Shown piece by piece: positions 41,700 to 55,153 of a stretch of 64,000 nucleotides of DNA. The notes under the pieces are model-generated. The model saw nothing but the letters and a program-made list of their open reading frames with translations. It made no database searches and was not told the origin of the DNA. Made by a program: the position numbers and the translations under genes. The stretch comes from Tubiluchus corallicola (Eukaryota; Priapulida; Priapulimorpha; Priapulimorphida; Tubiluchidae). The stretch is taken from NCBI GenBank assembly GCA_030141605.1, contig JAQGDQ010002377.1, forward strand, positions 186,001 through 250,000. The letters are read 5' to 3'. The stretch's first letter is position 1; each line of letters begins with the position of its first letter.

Positions 41700-42746
41700 A
41701 CGCGTGACACAGCGTAAAAGCTGCGGCGAAAATTTGAGATACATGTGGATTTTTCTTTTGTTTTTCCATATTTGTGAAAGCTTATCGTGGCTAAATTCTT
41801 GTTAGAGTGCTTTGACGAACGCTGAGTGCGAGGAAAGGTAAAATTAATTGCGTAGATGTTTTAATATAGAATTGCTAATAGTAAAAACTGTAAATTACTG
41901 CTGTATAATATAAGTTTGAAATTAAAATACTGTCCGTTTTCTCCTGTCGTACTTAACCCTTGTGTTCCTGGTCATCGTTAGATCTAAATTTATTTCAGAT
42001 CCTTACTTCATTATTTTGGCATTTGATGGTAGATGTATGTATTACAGCTGATAGCTTCTCGCATCATATGTAATCGTAAAATGTGTTCACTGACTTCCCT
42101 TCTGTCACCCTTAAGTGTTAGTGTATCTTAAACATATTTAACGAAACACATGTATAATACATGCATACGATGTTTTGGTTGTTTATTATGTTGCTCACAT
42201 GATCAACAAAAATAAATATAACTGACAATCACACAGTTTCAAAGACCAAATTAAATAAAACAGTATAACGTATTATTAAGCTGTGAAGCAATGCGTTTTG
42301 TTGCTGCATGTAGCTAACAAAGGCGCTTGATGAAAAACTGTAAAACTTGTTGTTTTTTTTGTAGTTCTTTTCTATTTAGTGTTGATTTTTCATTGTGTAA
42401 GCAGTTTTTCTCATTAGTTAAGTAAAGTGGGAAGTATGTGTTTGGAAGGTAGAATGAAACCTTGAAGAAATTGAAACACATTTTTCCTATACCTAGAGTA
42501 TTTAAAGATAATTGTTGTTCACAATGCCGCTTCTATACTTGAAAGAGAGTTTGTTCTTGAATTCAAAAGAACAAGTGCCATCCTTTCGAACACAAGGCTA
42601 AATAGTTTCCCACTAATATAGAAAGATTTTTATCTTAGTAACTATGTGTTTATATCAGTCTCTTACTTCCTTTTTCAAAGTGTACATAATATGAAATATA
42701 CAGACACACAGGCATTTATTATATGTAATTTTCTTGTTTTTTGTAG
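41700..42746 (+). promoter_or_regulatory. PSMD1 5' region: putative noncoding exon and 5' UTR intron
   Basis: A strong acceptor TTTTTTGTAG at 42737-42746 lies 40 bases before the PSMD1 ATG, so the coding exon begins with 5' UTR and an upstream noncoding exon is expected. A good donor AGGAAAG|GTAAAA at 41837/41838, following the somewhat GC-richer stretch 41700-41837, is the best partner. That would give a 909-base UTR intron. The start of transcription cannot be placed. Confidence 0.4.
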
Positions 42747-42786
42747 GTTTGCAAATAGAATTTTCAGCTAAGTGGACTTTGTCATC

Positions 42787-45700
42787 ATGATCACTTCTGC
42801 TGCTGGGATCATTTCATTGCTGGATGAAAAAGAGGCAGACCTGAAGCTCTATGCCCTCCAGAAGTTGAATATACTCGTTAGTGATTTCTGGGCAGAAATA
42901 TCCGAAGTGATTACAAAAATAGAAGTGTTGTATGAAGATGATGCTTTTAAACATCGAAATTTGGCTGCACTGGTTGCATCCAAAGTTTATTATCATCTCG
43001 GGTCTTTTGAAGACTCGTTAACGTACGCACTTGGAGCAGCAGCATTGTTTGATGTTAATTCATCGTCAGAGTATGTGGAAACAATTATAGCCAAATGTAT
43101 TGATCACTATACAAAACTACGAGTTCAAAATGCAGAAACAAGTGAACAGGTAGAAATCGATTCACGGCTAGAGGCTGTTGTCAACAAAATGTTTCAGAGA
43201 TGCTTTGATGATGGTAAATACAAACAAGCGGTAGGAATTGCCCTGGAAACTCGTCGTCTTGACGTGTTTCAGGATGCCATAAATAAATCTAACGATGTAT
43301 CTGGCATGTTATCGTATGCCCTTGGAGTATGCATGACATTGATACCTAATCGCCATTTTCGCAACACTGTCTTAAGAGTTCTGGTAGAACTGTACAGTGG
43401 TTTGAAAACTCCAGACTATATAAGTGTATGCCAATGTTTGATATTTCTTGATGATCCGGTTTCTGTTGCAGAAATATTGACAAAACTTGTGAAGGAAACT
43501 GACAACGGGACGCTGCTTGCTTATCAAATTGCTTTTGACTTGTACGAAAGTGCTACACAAGAATTTCTCAATCGAGTTCACCAAGCTTTGCGTGGCACTG
43601 TAGCGCTGCCTGGATCCGAAGTTGCAACTGAAGACGAGGAAATGGAGACAGATGAGAAATCCGAGGAACGCAAAGAAACAGTAGATGCTGTTGAAACTGC
43701 AGAGACAGAAGAAGATAAAGAAACAAAAAGCCGTTTAGACAAGCTTACTTCCATTCTCACCGGAGAAATTTCGATAGGTCTTCATTTGCAGTTTTTGATA
43801 CGAAATAATAAATCAGATTTGTTAATTTTGAAAAACACAAAAGATGCTGTGCGTAATTCAGTTTGTCATACAGCGACAGTAATATGCAATTCTTTTATGC
43901 ATTGTGGTACAACTAGTGATACATTTCTGAGGGACAGTTTAGAGTGGCTAGCACGAGCCACGAATTGGGCAAAATTCACTGCAACTGCAAGTTTAGGTGT
44001 CATTCACAAGGGTCATGAGAAGGAAGCATTGAGTTTAATGGCAACTTACCTGCCTAAAGAAACTGGCCCTGGTAGTGCTTATTCTGAAGGGGGTGGATTA
44101 TATGCACTAGGATTGATTCATGCTAATCATGGAGGTAAAATGATAGACTATTTATTAACTCAACTAAAAGAAGCTACAACTGACATGGTTCGCCATGGTG
44201 CATGTCTGGGTTTGGGCCTTGCTGCAATGGGCACGGCACGCCAAGATGTCTATGATCAGCTGAAGATGAATTTATTGCAAGACGATGCTGTGACTGGTGA
44301 GGCCGCTGGGCTAGCTATGGGTATCGTTATGCTTGGCTCAAGGTCACCAACAGCCATCGAGGACATGGTTTCTTATGCACAAGAAACGCAGCATGAGAAA
44401 ATTATTCGTGGATTAGCAATTGGAATAGCTTTAGTGATGTACGGGCGTTTAGAAGAAGCAGATGCTCTTATTGAAAGTCTATCGTTAGATAAAGACCCTA
44501 TTTTAAGGCGATCAGCCATGTATACAGTAGCCATGGCATACTGTGGAACTGGGAATAACAGTGCTATACGAAGATTACTGCATGTCGCGGTTAGTGATGT
44601 AAATGATGATGTTCGACGAGCAGCTGTGGAATCTTTAGGATTTTTACTATTTAGGACTCCAGAACAAGTACCCAATGTAGTCTCTTTGTTGTCAGAATCA
44701 TACAATCCACATGTAAGATATGGGGCTGCCATAGCATTAGGAATATCTTGTGCAGGAACAGGCCAGAAAGATGCTATTGCTTTGCTAGAACCCATGGCAA
44801 ACGATACAGTAAACTACGTTCGACAAGGGGTGCTTATTGCTTCGGCCTTGATTTTGATCCAGCAGAATGAGGTTACCTGTCCAAAAGTGACATACTTCAG
44901 ACAACTTTACACCAAAGTCATTAATGATAAACATGATGACGTCATGGCTAAATTTGGTGCTATATTAGCACAGGGCATACTTGATGCTGGTGGGCGAAAT
45001 ACTACCATTTCTTTACAGTCAAGAACTGGCCACACACACATGACATCTGTTGTGGGCATGTTAGTGTTCTTGCAGTTCTGGTTTTGGTTTCCTCTTGCAC
45101 ATTTTCTGGCTCTAGCATTTACGCCCACTTGTCTCATTGGTTTGAATGCAAACATGGCCATGCCAAAGATTGAGTTCAAATCTGGTGCAAAGCCGTCGAC
45201 GTATGCTTATCCACCACCTCTAGAAGAAAAGAAAGAAAAAGAGAAGGAGAAAGTTTCAACAGCAATACTTAGTATTACTGCAAAAGCCAAAAAGAAAGAA
45301 TTAGAAAGAGAGCGTCATCGCAGCCAAGATAAAATGGAAGTAGATGAACCAAAAAAAGATGAAGTAGAGAAGGATTCAAAAGAGAAAGATTCAAAACAAA
45401 AGGATGCAAAAGAAAAGAAGGGTGCTAAAGCAGAGAGCAAGACCAAGTCGTCCAGCAAAGAAGCTGCCAACAAAGAAGCCATGACAAGCAAGGAAAGCAC
45501 AAGTAAGGAGGAAGAAGTAGAAAAACTAGAAGAGAAAAAAGAACCGGAACCCAATTTTGAAATGTTGTCAAATCCGGCTCGTGTCATGCGGGCACAGTTG
45601 AAAGTAATTAGCATGCCTGAAGGTACAAGGTACAGACCACTGAAACCGGTCTCTACCGGAGGAGTGATTATGTTGCGCAATCTAAAAACCGAAGTACCAG

Positions 45701-45798
45701 AGGAAATTATAGAGGAAGTTGTTGCACATGGACCTAAAGTGGAGCAGGAAGAAGCTGAACCAGAACCACCCGAACCTTTTGAATATGACGAGGATTGA
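42787..45798 (+). CDS. PSMD1: 26S proteasome non-ATPase regulatory subunit 1 (Rpn2), intronless coding region
   Basis: Largest scaffold subunit of the proteasome regulatory-particle base, in cytosol and nucleus. The 1003 codons (human protein 953) run from [20 protein letters not shown] to [10 protein letters not shown] without an intron. The ATG at 42787 matches the conserved family start, although the frame is open 15 bases further 5'. Seen in order: N-terminal helical domain ([15 protein letters not shown]), an acidic insert at about 275-320, then the proteasome/cyclosome repeat toroid from about 400 to 770 (e.g. [39 protein letters not shown]). After it come a Lys/Glu-rich charged insert (about 810-930, longer than in vertebrates) and the C-terminal [10 protein letters not shown] that docks Rpn13/ADRM1 in the family. 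No disabling changes are seen, so it is presumably functional. Confidence 0.97.
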   Translation: MITSAAGIISLLDEKEADLKLYALQKLNILVSDFWAEISEVITKIEVLYEDDAFKHRNLAALVASKVYYHLGSFEDSLTYALGAAALFDVNSSSEYVETIIAKCIDHYTKLRVQNAETSEQVEIDSRLEAVVNKMFQRCFDDGKYKQAVGIALETRRLDVFQDAINKSNDVSGMLSYALGVCMTLIPNRHFRNTVLRVLVELYSGLKTPDYISVCQCLIFLDDPVSVAEILTKLVKETDNGTLLAYQIAFDLYESATQEFLNRVHQALRGTVALPGSEVATEDEEMETDEKSEERKETVDAVETAETEEDKETKSRLDKLTSILTGEISIGLHLQFLIRNNKSDLLILKNTKDAVRNSVCHTATVICNSFMHCGTTSDTFLRDSLEWLARATNWAKFTATASLGVIHKGHEKEALSLMATYLPKETGPGSAYSEGGGLYALGLIHANHGGKMIDYLLTQLKEATTDMVRHGACLGLGLAAMGTARQDVYDQLKMNLLQDDAVTGEAAGLAMGIVMLGSRSPTAIEDMVSYAQETQHEKIIRGLAIGIALVMYGRLEEADALIESLSLDKDPILRRSAMYTVAMAYCGTGNNSAIRRLLHVAVSDVNDDVRRAAVESLGFLLFRTPEQVPNVVSLLSESYNPHVRYGAAIALGISCAGTGQKDAIALLEPMANDTVNYVRQGVLIASALILIQQNEVTCPKVTYFRQLYTKVINDKHDDVMAKFGAILAQGILDAGGRNTTISLQSRTGHTHMTSVVGMLVFLQFWFWFPLAHFLALAFTPTCLIGLNANMAMPKIEFKSGAKPSTYAYPPPLEEKKEKEKEKVSTAILSITAKAKKKELERERHRSQDKMEVDEPKKDEVEKDSKEKDSKQKDAKEKKGAKAESKTKSSSKEAANKEAMTSKESTSKEEEVEKLEEKKEPEPNFEMLSNPARVMRAQLKVISMPEGTRYRPLKPVSTGGVIMLRNLKTEVPEEIIEEVVAHGPKVEQEEAEPEPPEPFEYDED

Positions 45799-47988
45799 TA
45801 TGTATGTTTTGCAAGTTCTAGGGTAGTAACCCAATGTGAAAGCTGTTTCTCCATTAACTTAGCCCATTTTTTAAATTTTGTCTCTAATTTATATTGCTTG
45901 CTGTTTTTTTTCTCAAATTTATGCCTTAAGGTCAAAAATTGCATTGTTATCAAATAAGAATCTTTTGTGTATAAAGCTAATTGCAAACATTTTTCGCTTT
46001 TCATTTCTGATTCTAGGCGTACTTTTTTGAACATCATTAGTTTTTTAGAGACTTGCAACTAATGCAAGGTTTAACCCATAAGACACATTGTTTACAGCTT
46101 ATTGCATAGAAAAAGCATTTATATCCCAATCTGCATATTTCGAAAAATGTAAGATAAAAACATGAATGCGCAAATTATTAATCTTTACAGTGCAAGTGCC
46201 ATGATTAACAGGAAAAATCAAATCTGTTTCTAATTTCTTATATCCCTTAGTGGCATTTATGCAGGATGTGACATCACACGGAGAAAGGCTAGTGACCTAT
46301 CAAACTTTATGAGCCCACAATCAGTTAACCTTTTCGCAATTTTATCGTGTACATGCGCAGCTGCTGTACCTACTAAAACTACTTAATTTACTTTGTGTGG
46401 ACTACTTAATTTTTTGTTAGTCTGATCTACTAACAGCAACTACTATTAATTTACTAGCAGGATCTTGCTTGGAAACAAACAAAGAAAAAACAAACTAAGG
46501 TTAACTGTTAAAATTGTTACCTCTTCACGAATCCTTAGAGCTGCGAAAAAGTATAAACGTACAAAGTATAATTTTTACGTCTGCAGGTATAATGCAAGGA
46601 ATTAGTGGAATGGGTAGTAAGAGTGAAAAGTGATTTAAAAGAATCAATGCACACTTTTTTCAATAACAAGACTTTATTTACATAAAAATAAGCAAAGTAT
46701 CAAAGTGAAAATAAAACAAACACACACATCAACAAAATTATACAGAAAGTTTTAGCATAAACTAAAGAATTATCACTTACGTAATAATTTTGGCCACTTG
46801 CCAACTTCAACAACTAAACTAAAACAAAAAAAATATCACACAAGCAAAACAGCTTTATCCTCAGTGCCATATTTTCAAATTTGTCATCGGGGGAGGGGGT
46901 TATGCACTGCTCTAATGCTACATTGAAGATGTTTATTTTAAAGTTGCCAAATAAAACTGAAAATACTAAGTAAATATGCCAAAGTGATCTTTCGGGAATT
47001 ACTCGTTTGTTTAAGAGCATAAACGAATAAGTAAAAATTAAACTAAAAAACGTGACGAAATAAGTTGCCAAGGCCTACACAAAATCTAGAAGCCACTATA
47101 TACATGAACATTTGTACAACAGGATTGGTGCAAAAACTTACCACTGGATATTTATGCGCATGATCTGACATGACTGTAACCATCATGCCTCTAGCTATTA
47201 GACATTAATGGAGATTATCATCAATTACTGAATCAAGTGACTATCTCTCCTAAAAAGTTAAGAGTCAGGGACATTTGTCCCTCGACCAAAGAAAACTGTT
47301 AGCTCACTTATATTTTCTGATGTCATCTACCATGCCACCATCTATATTTCATTAGCAATACTGTAAAATGATAATCAATATGGGGCTTTTCAGTTTCCTA
47401 ACGCGAACATTATAGCCATTTGCTTCTCGATGTCGCACTATACGAGTGAAAGACGATCGAACACAGTAGACTATCCATTAAGAAAGACTAGGAGACGTGC
47501 ACACAGTACAACTCCATTGGTTACGTTATACTCCACATCACTTTGATTCCCAGATATTTTTAGAGAAAAGCACAAATTGCAAGATTGTGGCACAAGAACA
47601 GCTAAAATAATAATGACAGACTCACAATTACACAGTTAAAGAAAATGCTAATAAAATTTTAAGAGAGCATGTCACTACATACTTTAAGAGCAAAGTTGGG
47701 TTGATACATCAGCTGTAAGACTTTGATAAAGATGATAAGAAGCACATTTTTTGCAAAAGCCTGAGGTAAAGGATCACTACAAACTTAGTACTTGTGCCAC
47801 AGTAATGCAAGAAAATTCCTAAAGTTCGATTATTTGAAAACGTTAATGCAATTATGCTTAGGCTTAGTCGGAGTTCATTAATACTGTTCGGACTCTCTAC
47901 GCCAATCATTGCACTCTTCTCGCAAATTACACAAGTGGAAATCTTGGTCCCGTACGTGTGACAATTTTCTATGATGACTCGAGTACAC
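45799..47988. other. Convergent 3' region between PSMD1 and FBXW7
   Basis: Contains the 3' untranslated parts of both genes. A minus-strand poly(A) signal (TTTATT at 46673-46678 on the plus strand) would give FBXW7 a 3' UTR of about 1.3 kb. AATAAA words for PSMD1 on the plus strand are not clearly placed. No additional gene is seen. Confidence 0.4.
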
Positions 47989-50900
47989 TTATTTAACATC
48001 AGCATCAAAATCTTGCACTAATAACTTTGTTTCTTCTGTACCATTTCTTGACCCAACAGCACAGACTAATTTCGTTTGACTTGCTCTGAAACAAAAATAA
48101 GTTGCTATCAACTAACGTCAAACAAAATAATAGTCCTGTTTCTAGTACAGCTATAACGATACAATACTTATGATACATCTGAGTTAACATTTGCAGCCTT
48201 TATAAAAGATTAGATGAAGTTGTTGACAATGAAGGTTAAAATAATTCAATTAACTGCTTGATTTTTATTCATTACTTGTGTAATGAGTAAGCTATTGTTT
48301 GCATAGAAAGCCAAGAAAACGTAAAACATGTCAATACTTTGAGTTTAAAAGGTGTTTGTGCATTTTCTGGCTCACGTTTGCCATTTCACAAGCTTATACG
48401 CAACAATGTAATTAGCCTACTACTGCTTTGGCTGCTAGCAATGCTTGTGTCAAGCCAACAACTTTTCAATGTACTCATTGATACGTTCTACAGCTACAGC
48501 TTCAATTACTTCACGTCAACTTTTATTAGCATACGATTGCCATGTTACGAGTGCACTTCAAGATTCAACTTTAACTAAAACATTAGCTTTTTGAATGTGC
48601 CTAATATTAGCAATAAGGAGTCGGAAACATATTGTCTTGTCTAGACAGGCTGTGTTGTCTTGGCTAACAAACAAGAACTGATAACACAGTAAAAGTTTAC
48701 TATCACCTAGTATTTTATTATGTTTACATAATTGAACTACATTAAAGTCGTGTTCAAAGTGCTTACTTATTAATTCTATAGCCACTACACTCCTATTTAG
48801 GGTTCAAACAATGTTTGTCATTTTTTATACTACTCTGTACTATTTCAATTCATGTTTAAAACTATATTTTTTGCAATGAATTATTGTCATTTCCAGGAAT
48901 AAAAAATCTCATACAAGACCATATATTAAAAGTATAATTGCTATTATCAACTTGTTCTGCATATATCGCATCACACATATTTTGGGAGTCAATCTTAGTA
49001 TGTTGTTTTTGTAATTTTCAGTTAGCTTACCTTATCCTCCACACAACACCACCACTGCCACCACTATCTAAAGACACCAGATTTCGCAGGAATTCACCAG
49101 TCTTCAAATCCCACAGTTTTACGGTACCATCATCAGAAGACGTGATAACAAACTTGCTATTAAACTGCAAACAAGTGACCGCACTCTGATGTTTGTTGGG
49201 GCCTGAAAAGTGTTTACACATCTTGAATGTTATATTATCAATCAAGCAAGTGTGACAGTCACAAAAGAATGTAGAATATAACTTGCCCCAGATAGAGGAA
49301 GATTAAGCAGATTGCTATCTAGGCTAACTATGTGCCTAAGTCAAACAAAAAATACTGAGATTGTTTAATACAGAATATAAAAAGAAAAACATAACATGAA
49401 CTTTTTGATAGAAAGAACACAGAATTATTAAATTCATAATTCAAATATCATCTGCGATTCGAGTCTAGACTCCAGAATCACTGCCAATTTCTTTAGATAT
49501 ATTACTCAAGTTTGGTATTAAAAATTCAATGAATTTCAGCTTGCCCCACCTTTAACTGGCAAACTACAGTAGCTGAACATAGTAGTAAATAGTGGTAAAG
49601 TACTACAGTAGCAAGTAGTAATAGCAGCAGCACCAGTAGAAACCAGTAGTAGAACACATTAAGGTAAGAGACCTAGTTTACCTGTTAATGTTTGCAAGCA
49701 TTGCCCTGTCACGATGTCCCACACTTTGACTGTCGAATCAGCATTCCCCGACACAAGTATGTTGTCCTTGAGCTCCATGCCACTAGTTAACGACTGATGT
49801 CCCATCAGCGTGTGTAAACAGTTACCCGTTTCAATGTCCCAAACACGTATCGATGTATCCAGTGAACCGCTGACTACGTGAATGCCATCAAACTAAAATG
49901 TAAACATCAATCAATGATGTGAGAGACAAGAATAATTTACATAAACATTAAAATACGATACCAGTAGTACTAACAGATGCCATGTACTGTACTCCTATTC
50001 TTGTAATGGATGCATTCGTGTGCAGTGAAAACAAAGCGAAGAATTAGTTAACAAAGTACTTTTAAAATTACACTGATATAATAAAGATAATAACTGCAAC
50101 TACCTAAATTTCCCAGGATTTCAATGTTATGTGATGAGAGAAAGTGGTACTGAGTGGGAGATTTTGTTTTTGTGTTTTGACCATTTACAACAGATGAAAT
50201 ACACCATTGCAGACTCCTGTTTCTGGCAAGATGCGACTTGACAACATATAAATTGTTAACAGTTAAAAGTACATAGTTACATAAAATTAATTTTTTACAT
50301 GAAATTCATTTTTTTTCAAATTATGAAGTTAAAGTCAATGGCTCTTAATTTGTAATTTATTTTGTTATATTAGCTGTAAAAGACATTTGCTTACTCGATT
50401 CTTGCTACTATTACGATCGATTTTTTAAAAATGCCATACCTGTAAGGAATAGACACGATTCGTATGTCCGGTCAACGTGTGTAGGCACTCTTCCGAATCC
50501 GGATTCCAAACTTTAACAGTGTAATCATACGCCCCACTAACAACCCTCTTGCCATCATACTGGACGCATCGGACAGCAGCAACGTGACCCATCAGCACGT
50601 GCAAACACTCACCACTGTCAACGTCCCAGACTCTAAGTGTTGCATCCCGTGATCCACTCACTACTCTGAAATGCAGAAAGATATAACATATTGAATGCAT
50701 TTGGAAAATGATAATATAATGCCATACACACTGAAAAGCAATAAAAATCTGAACACCTGCTTTCTCTAGATCTAGAATCTGGGTTACTGAACATTAAATT
50801 AACATAATAGTCAAACCTCTTTACACCGCCTACTTTGAGAATGCAAAAACGTTATAGCGAGTCTGGCATTATAACAAGGTGCATTCATGCATACGTATTT

Positions 50901-53900
50901 ATGCAAATACGGATATTTTGTTTTACTAAAATTTGGGTCCTGAGGGAGGTTGGCATTACAAAAGGAGCGTTACTCCTTTTGTAATGCCAAACGAGGTTTG
51001 ACTGTAAAAGTCACTGGGTAGATTAAAAGTACATTAAAAACTGAAAAAAGCTTACTTATTCCCATGTAGATGCATGCATCGTACAGTTGACGTGTGCCCG
51101 TACAGAGTGTGCGTACACTGTCCAGTGTCGGCATTCCAAACCTTTAGTGTGCGGTCAGTTGAACCACTGATTATAATGTTACCCGACATCTGTGATGACC
51201 AAACACCGCCAGTGTGACCAACAAGTGTGCGTAAACACTAGAAAAAGTTGGATGTTGTATTATGTTGTTACAACTATTAAATTAAAACAGGCTTTCCTAA
51301 TTTGTTACACAAAAGTTTTTGAACTTTGCTTCATAGGTCTGTATGTACAACGGACACAATGAAACTGTAGGCAAAAGTGTGACTTAGCATTTTGTTTGTT
51401 ATTCTATACATTGTTGTATGTTTACATTTGTATTGATGGAACATTTATGAAACAATAAATAAGATATGTGTCCAAAGAAACTTCGCTTACCTTTCCGGTG
51501 GTTGCTGACCACACCTTGAGCGTGTTGTCATCCGATCCGCTGACAACCCGGTTACCTGAGAACTGCAGACAGGTGATAACATGATCATCGTGTCCCTTCA
51601 ACACCTAGAAAAGCACAAATATTTTTCCAATATTAAATAAAAAAATCTTTAGTTTTGCTTACCAAAACATATGGGCAGGATAGAAACTGAAATGTAGAAT
51701 ATCGTAATAGAATAAACTGACAACTCAAGGTTTTTTTGTAAGGCAAACATAACCGAAACTGAGCCCTAATTTAAACCTGGACTTTTGGATTCTAAATCCA
51801 ATGCCAAGATAAGAAATTGAAATAGCCAGAACTAACTTTAGACTACAAGTCCAATATCAGCTAGGTTCGTTCTCAGCTTTTCACATTTTTTTATTTGAAC
51901 AAGTCTGGTTAAAAAAATCTCAACTAATAGCTCATACCATTATTAAGTGACAATGTTATAAAAATTTAAAGATTATAAATAACAGCGCACGTTCTTAACT
52001 TATACCTTGGGCGTGCGAATTTGACCGACTCGCCAATTCATTTCAATCTGATGCTGTCGCATGTAAGCACTTTTCCAAGGACTTCGATGAGTGCCAGAGA
52101 CTAATCTTCGTTTCCTAGATAAAAACAAAGCAAGGAAATCTGTAAAAAAAAACGACCTGAGACAAATGAAATATTTGCGACAGAATTTCTTCATCAAGAT
52201 GGATATAAAAATCAAGACTTAGACAACTTAATTCTCCGCACCAATTTAAAAGCTTAAAGGAAGTATTATCTATCAACATAAAAACTGGAACAATAAATGA
52301 AAGATGAAAATAAAACAGCAAAATACTTTTGAAATTTTATGCACACAATTGATAAGAACATCTCATAGTTCTAAGAGTTTCAGGACAAAATCGCATTCTA
52401 AAAATATCTCTGTCGTTGGGTATACACTTTTGTTTGCTCTACTAAAGAGTCCCATGAAGCAGGTATGCTCTACTTAGAATAGTTTAAATGGTTTCAGGTG
52501 TTTGAGCTAATACAGTAGAAAATGACAACCCCATTATTAGCAGTTTCATTTACGGAAAGGGGTGACAAGAGATTACTAACACAAGTGTAATGTTCAGTGG
52601 ATGCACGTGCATGTAATATGTAAGTTTTACTGTAATATGTAATATGCAAGTATAACAGGCTATGCCATCACAAACACCGTGACAAAACAAGATTCTAATG
52701 TATATGAAATTCAAGAAACTAGGCGCAAGGCAAAAATTTTGCCACAAGCGCAATGTAAAAGTGAATGATTGGAAGTCAATCGAGTTTGACTGAAACCATG
52801 CTGTCACTAGCTTATTTTTAATAGCAAACATTCTTAATCATGTTTCTATGCTTCATTCGTATAAGAACAAAAAGCCAATGTCGTGCTCTGTATAAAACTG
52901 CATACATACTTGTTAAACACGACTGCCTCGTCTATTCCAGCTTCTCGGCACTTCTCTCGCCAAAGTAGATTATCCTCGGCTAACACACGCCAATAACGAC
53001 ATGTCTGAGCCGCATGTAAAAGTGACCGAGGCTCCAAAAACGACAACACGTACAGGGCAAGCTAAAAAGGTCAACATTATGTTATGCATTAATTTCACTC
53101 TGTATCATTATCTATTAACTATTACTGATCTATTAATTATTACTGACTGTAAGCAGTTAGTTTTTCAACAGCAAACACAACTTATCTAAGCATAATAGTC
53201 TTATAATTTTCCAAAGTTCAAAAAAATTTAAGCAATTTTGGAAAAATGGCCCGCAGGCATTAAATTTTATATGAAAATGAATGAATGAATGTCTCTGTCG
53301 TGAGTGTAAAACTTAAATGAGCCATGGTCAATAAATTGCGACAGCAAATTGCAGACTATTTTTCTAAAACGAACCAGAAAGTTTACAAAAAAGCTAAAAC
53401 AAAAGAATATTTACACGGTTTTCCTCTCTCGTTCAAATGACTAATTATGATGCATTAGGTGAAATTGCAATGCACAAATGCTGGTCATTTCCAAGTTTTT
53501 TTTAAATATTAGGAGTACACAATAATTAACATTAGCAACTACAAATAGTGCATGAAAAACTATTAGCTTAGAGCAGTGGTTCTTAACCTGGATTCGATCG
53601 AACCCTAGGGGTTCGGTGAGTCGATCTCAGGGGTTCAGCAGAGTGGCCAAGGTGAAGCCATGCATATCTGAACTGGTCTCTCAAAGGCAACAGCAGAAGT
53701 CACACTGATTTGCAGGTATGTAATTTGTTGTGAGTTTATGCATTGTGTTGGTTTTGTTCTTTGAATAAGGTGATGTTCATGCACGGCTCATTTTGTGTAC
53801 CAGTAAAAAACATATCTATGTCTTGAATTTGAAAAAAATCATATTTTATTTTTCACTAAAGAAGGGTTCGGTGAATGCGCATATGAAACTGGTGGGGTTC

Positions 53901-55153
53901 GGTACCTCCAACAAGGTTAAGAACCACTGGCTTAGAGGCATACCAACTCCTGTTAGTTCAACAGCAATTCAACTAGATGGCAGAATCAGTGCTCTAAACT
54001 TTGGTGTTGACCATAAAATGTGCATAAAATGGCAACAGAACTGACAAGTAAGAGGAAGCATTATAAGCTAGTGCTCTTACAAATTACCATTTCTGACGCA
54101 GCAAAAATTTGTATCAAAACTCAAATTATGTGAATATTAGAATTACTTGTTAACCTAAGAAATATGTTAACATGAGAAATGAAAAACAGTTAATTACCTC
54201 TTTTGGCAATAAGCTGATAAAATCCCTCTGAAATTGTGGCTCAATAACAGTCATGATATGTCGTACCTGTGTTGGCTCACATAATTCTATTAGTTGATCT
54301 AACGCTAGCAAGCGCTCAGCATTACTCCATGACTAAAAGTAAATACAAAAAATATTTAGCTCTTACAATAAAGAAATCATCACCTTCGTAAAAGAATCAA
54401 GAGACTACATTTTTTCAGATTCAGATGACCACAAGCTTTCTCAAACATACAACTTTATCTACACACAACGATTAACTATGAGCAATTTTTTTCCATTTCT
54501 AAATTTGCGATCAGTATGAATCTCAAAGTAAACTGACCTGAAATACTTTTAGCCACTCGTTCATCTCCACTGGTGGATTAGATTTGGACGGGATGCGTCG
54601 TCGTGGCGTTAATGAGGCAGATGTAGCGCCTGTTGGTAAACCAAAAGCCTGATGACGGTCTGCCATCACTCCCTCTTGTGGTGGGTAATGATAACTAGCT
54701 GACCTGAAATTTTCGTTTAAAAACGCAGTAATATTGCTGAATTTAAACTGGCACTTAGCGGACTCCTACTTTTCTTTAAAATGAAAGGTAGCAATTTTGC
54801 TATAAAAATACGTATAAGATACGACTGTACCACACTTACTGGGAATAGAACGGTGGTAGGCTATCGCTAAATTGGCACATTTTTCTGGTGGAAGAAGAAT
54901 TCGGTGTTCCAGTTGGGGAATCGCCCGACTTGCGCTTGATCTTGGCAGCACAGTTCTCTGTGGTAGGCTCATCACGTTCTGACTTTCTTTTTGACTAAAA
55001 GAAAATATTTAAAATTAATTTAAACAACCAAAATAAATGAATATTTATGTACAAATGTACATAAAATGCAGCGGAAATGGCAAAGTATAATTTTAAACAC
55101 CTGAAATGAAACTCAAGCAATGACTAATGGAACGTTACCTTGCCAGGTGTCAT
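47989..55153 (-). CDS. FBXW7: F-box/WD-repeat protein 7 (SCF substrate receptor), 12 coding exons
   Basis: Substrate receptor of SCF ubiquitin ligases for phosphodegron proteins. Minus-strand exons: 55153-55139, 54994-54840, 54703-54538, 54332-54198, 53061-52910, 52114-52006, 51604-51491, 51237-51056, 50665-50440, 49892-49682, 49202-49031, 48085-47989. They give 577 codons plus stop, all introns GT-AG. Seen: a basic, NLS-like N-terminus ([19 protein letters not shown]), dimerisation helices ([20 protein letters not shown]), F-box ([19 protein letters not shown]) and eight WD40 blades ending [13 protein letters not shown]. The three degron-binding arginines of human FBXW7 (465, 479, 505) are conserved at 335, 349 and 375. 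The long acidic N-terminus of human isoform alpha is absent. The ATG exon has an acceptor-like CTTAG just upstream, so a 5' UTR exon or alternative first exons are likely. Introns contain a hAT-type and another small transposon. Confidence 0.96.
50808..51003. mobile_element. Small MITE with internal 18-bp hairpin in an FBXW7 intron
   Basis: The left end TAGTCAAACCTC (50808) and right end GAGGTTTGACT (to 51003, then GTA) are inverted copies. Near the right end, TTGGCATTACAAAAGGAG (50950-50967) and CTCCTTTTGTAATGCCAA (50973-50990) form a perfect 18-bp stem with a 5-base loop. The element makes up half of the 390-base intron between two WD40 exons. The end structure resembles pogo/Tc1-type MITEs. 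The left end looks slightly eroded. Confidence 0.65.
53574..53929. mobile_element. hAT-type MITE with 8-bp target duplication
   Basis: Inverted ends CAGTGGTTCTTAACCT (from 53574) and AGGTTAAGAACCACTG (to 53929; the left copy reads AACCTGG, the right CAAGGTT) are flanked by identical 8-base duplications GCTTAGAG at 53566-53573 and 53930-53937. Eight-base duplications and CAGxG termini are diagnostic of hAT elements. The 356-bp copy has no transposase. Internal GGGGTTCGGTGA-like words recur near both ends. It lies in the FBXW7 intron before the F-box exon, and the intact duplication suggests a fairly recent insertion. Confidence 0.88.

Noticed and set aside
45315-46058. 247-codon minus-strand frame overlapping the PSMD1 3' end
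   Set aside because: Serine-rich antisense shadow of the Lys/Glu-rich PSMD1 insert (SSFSTSS-type runs). No start context or splice support.
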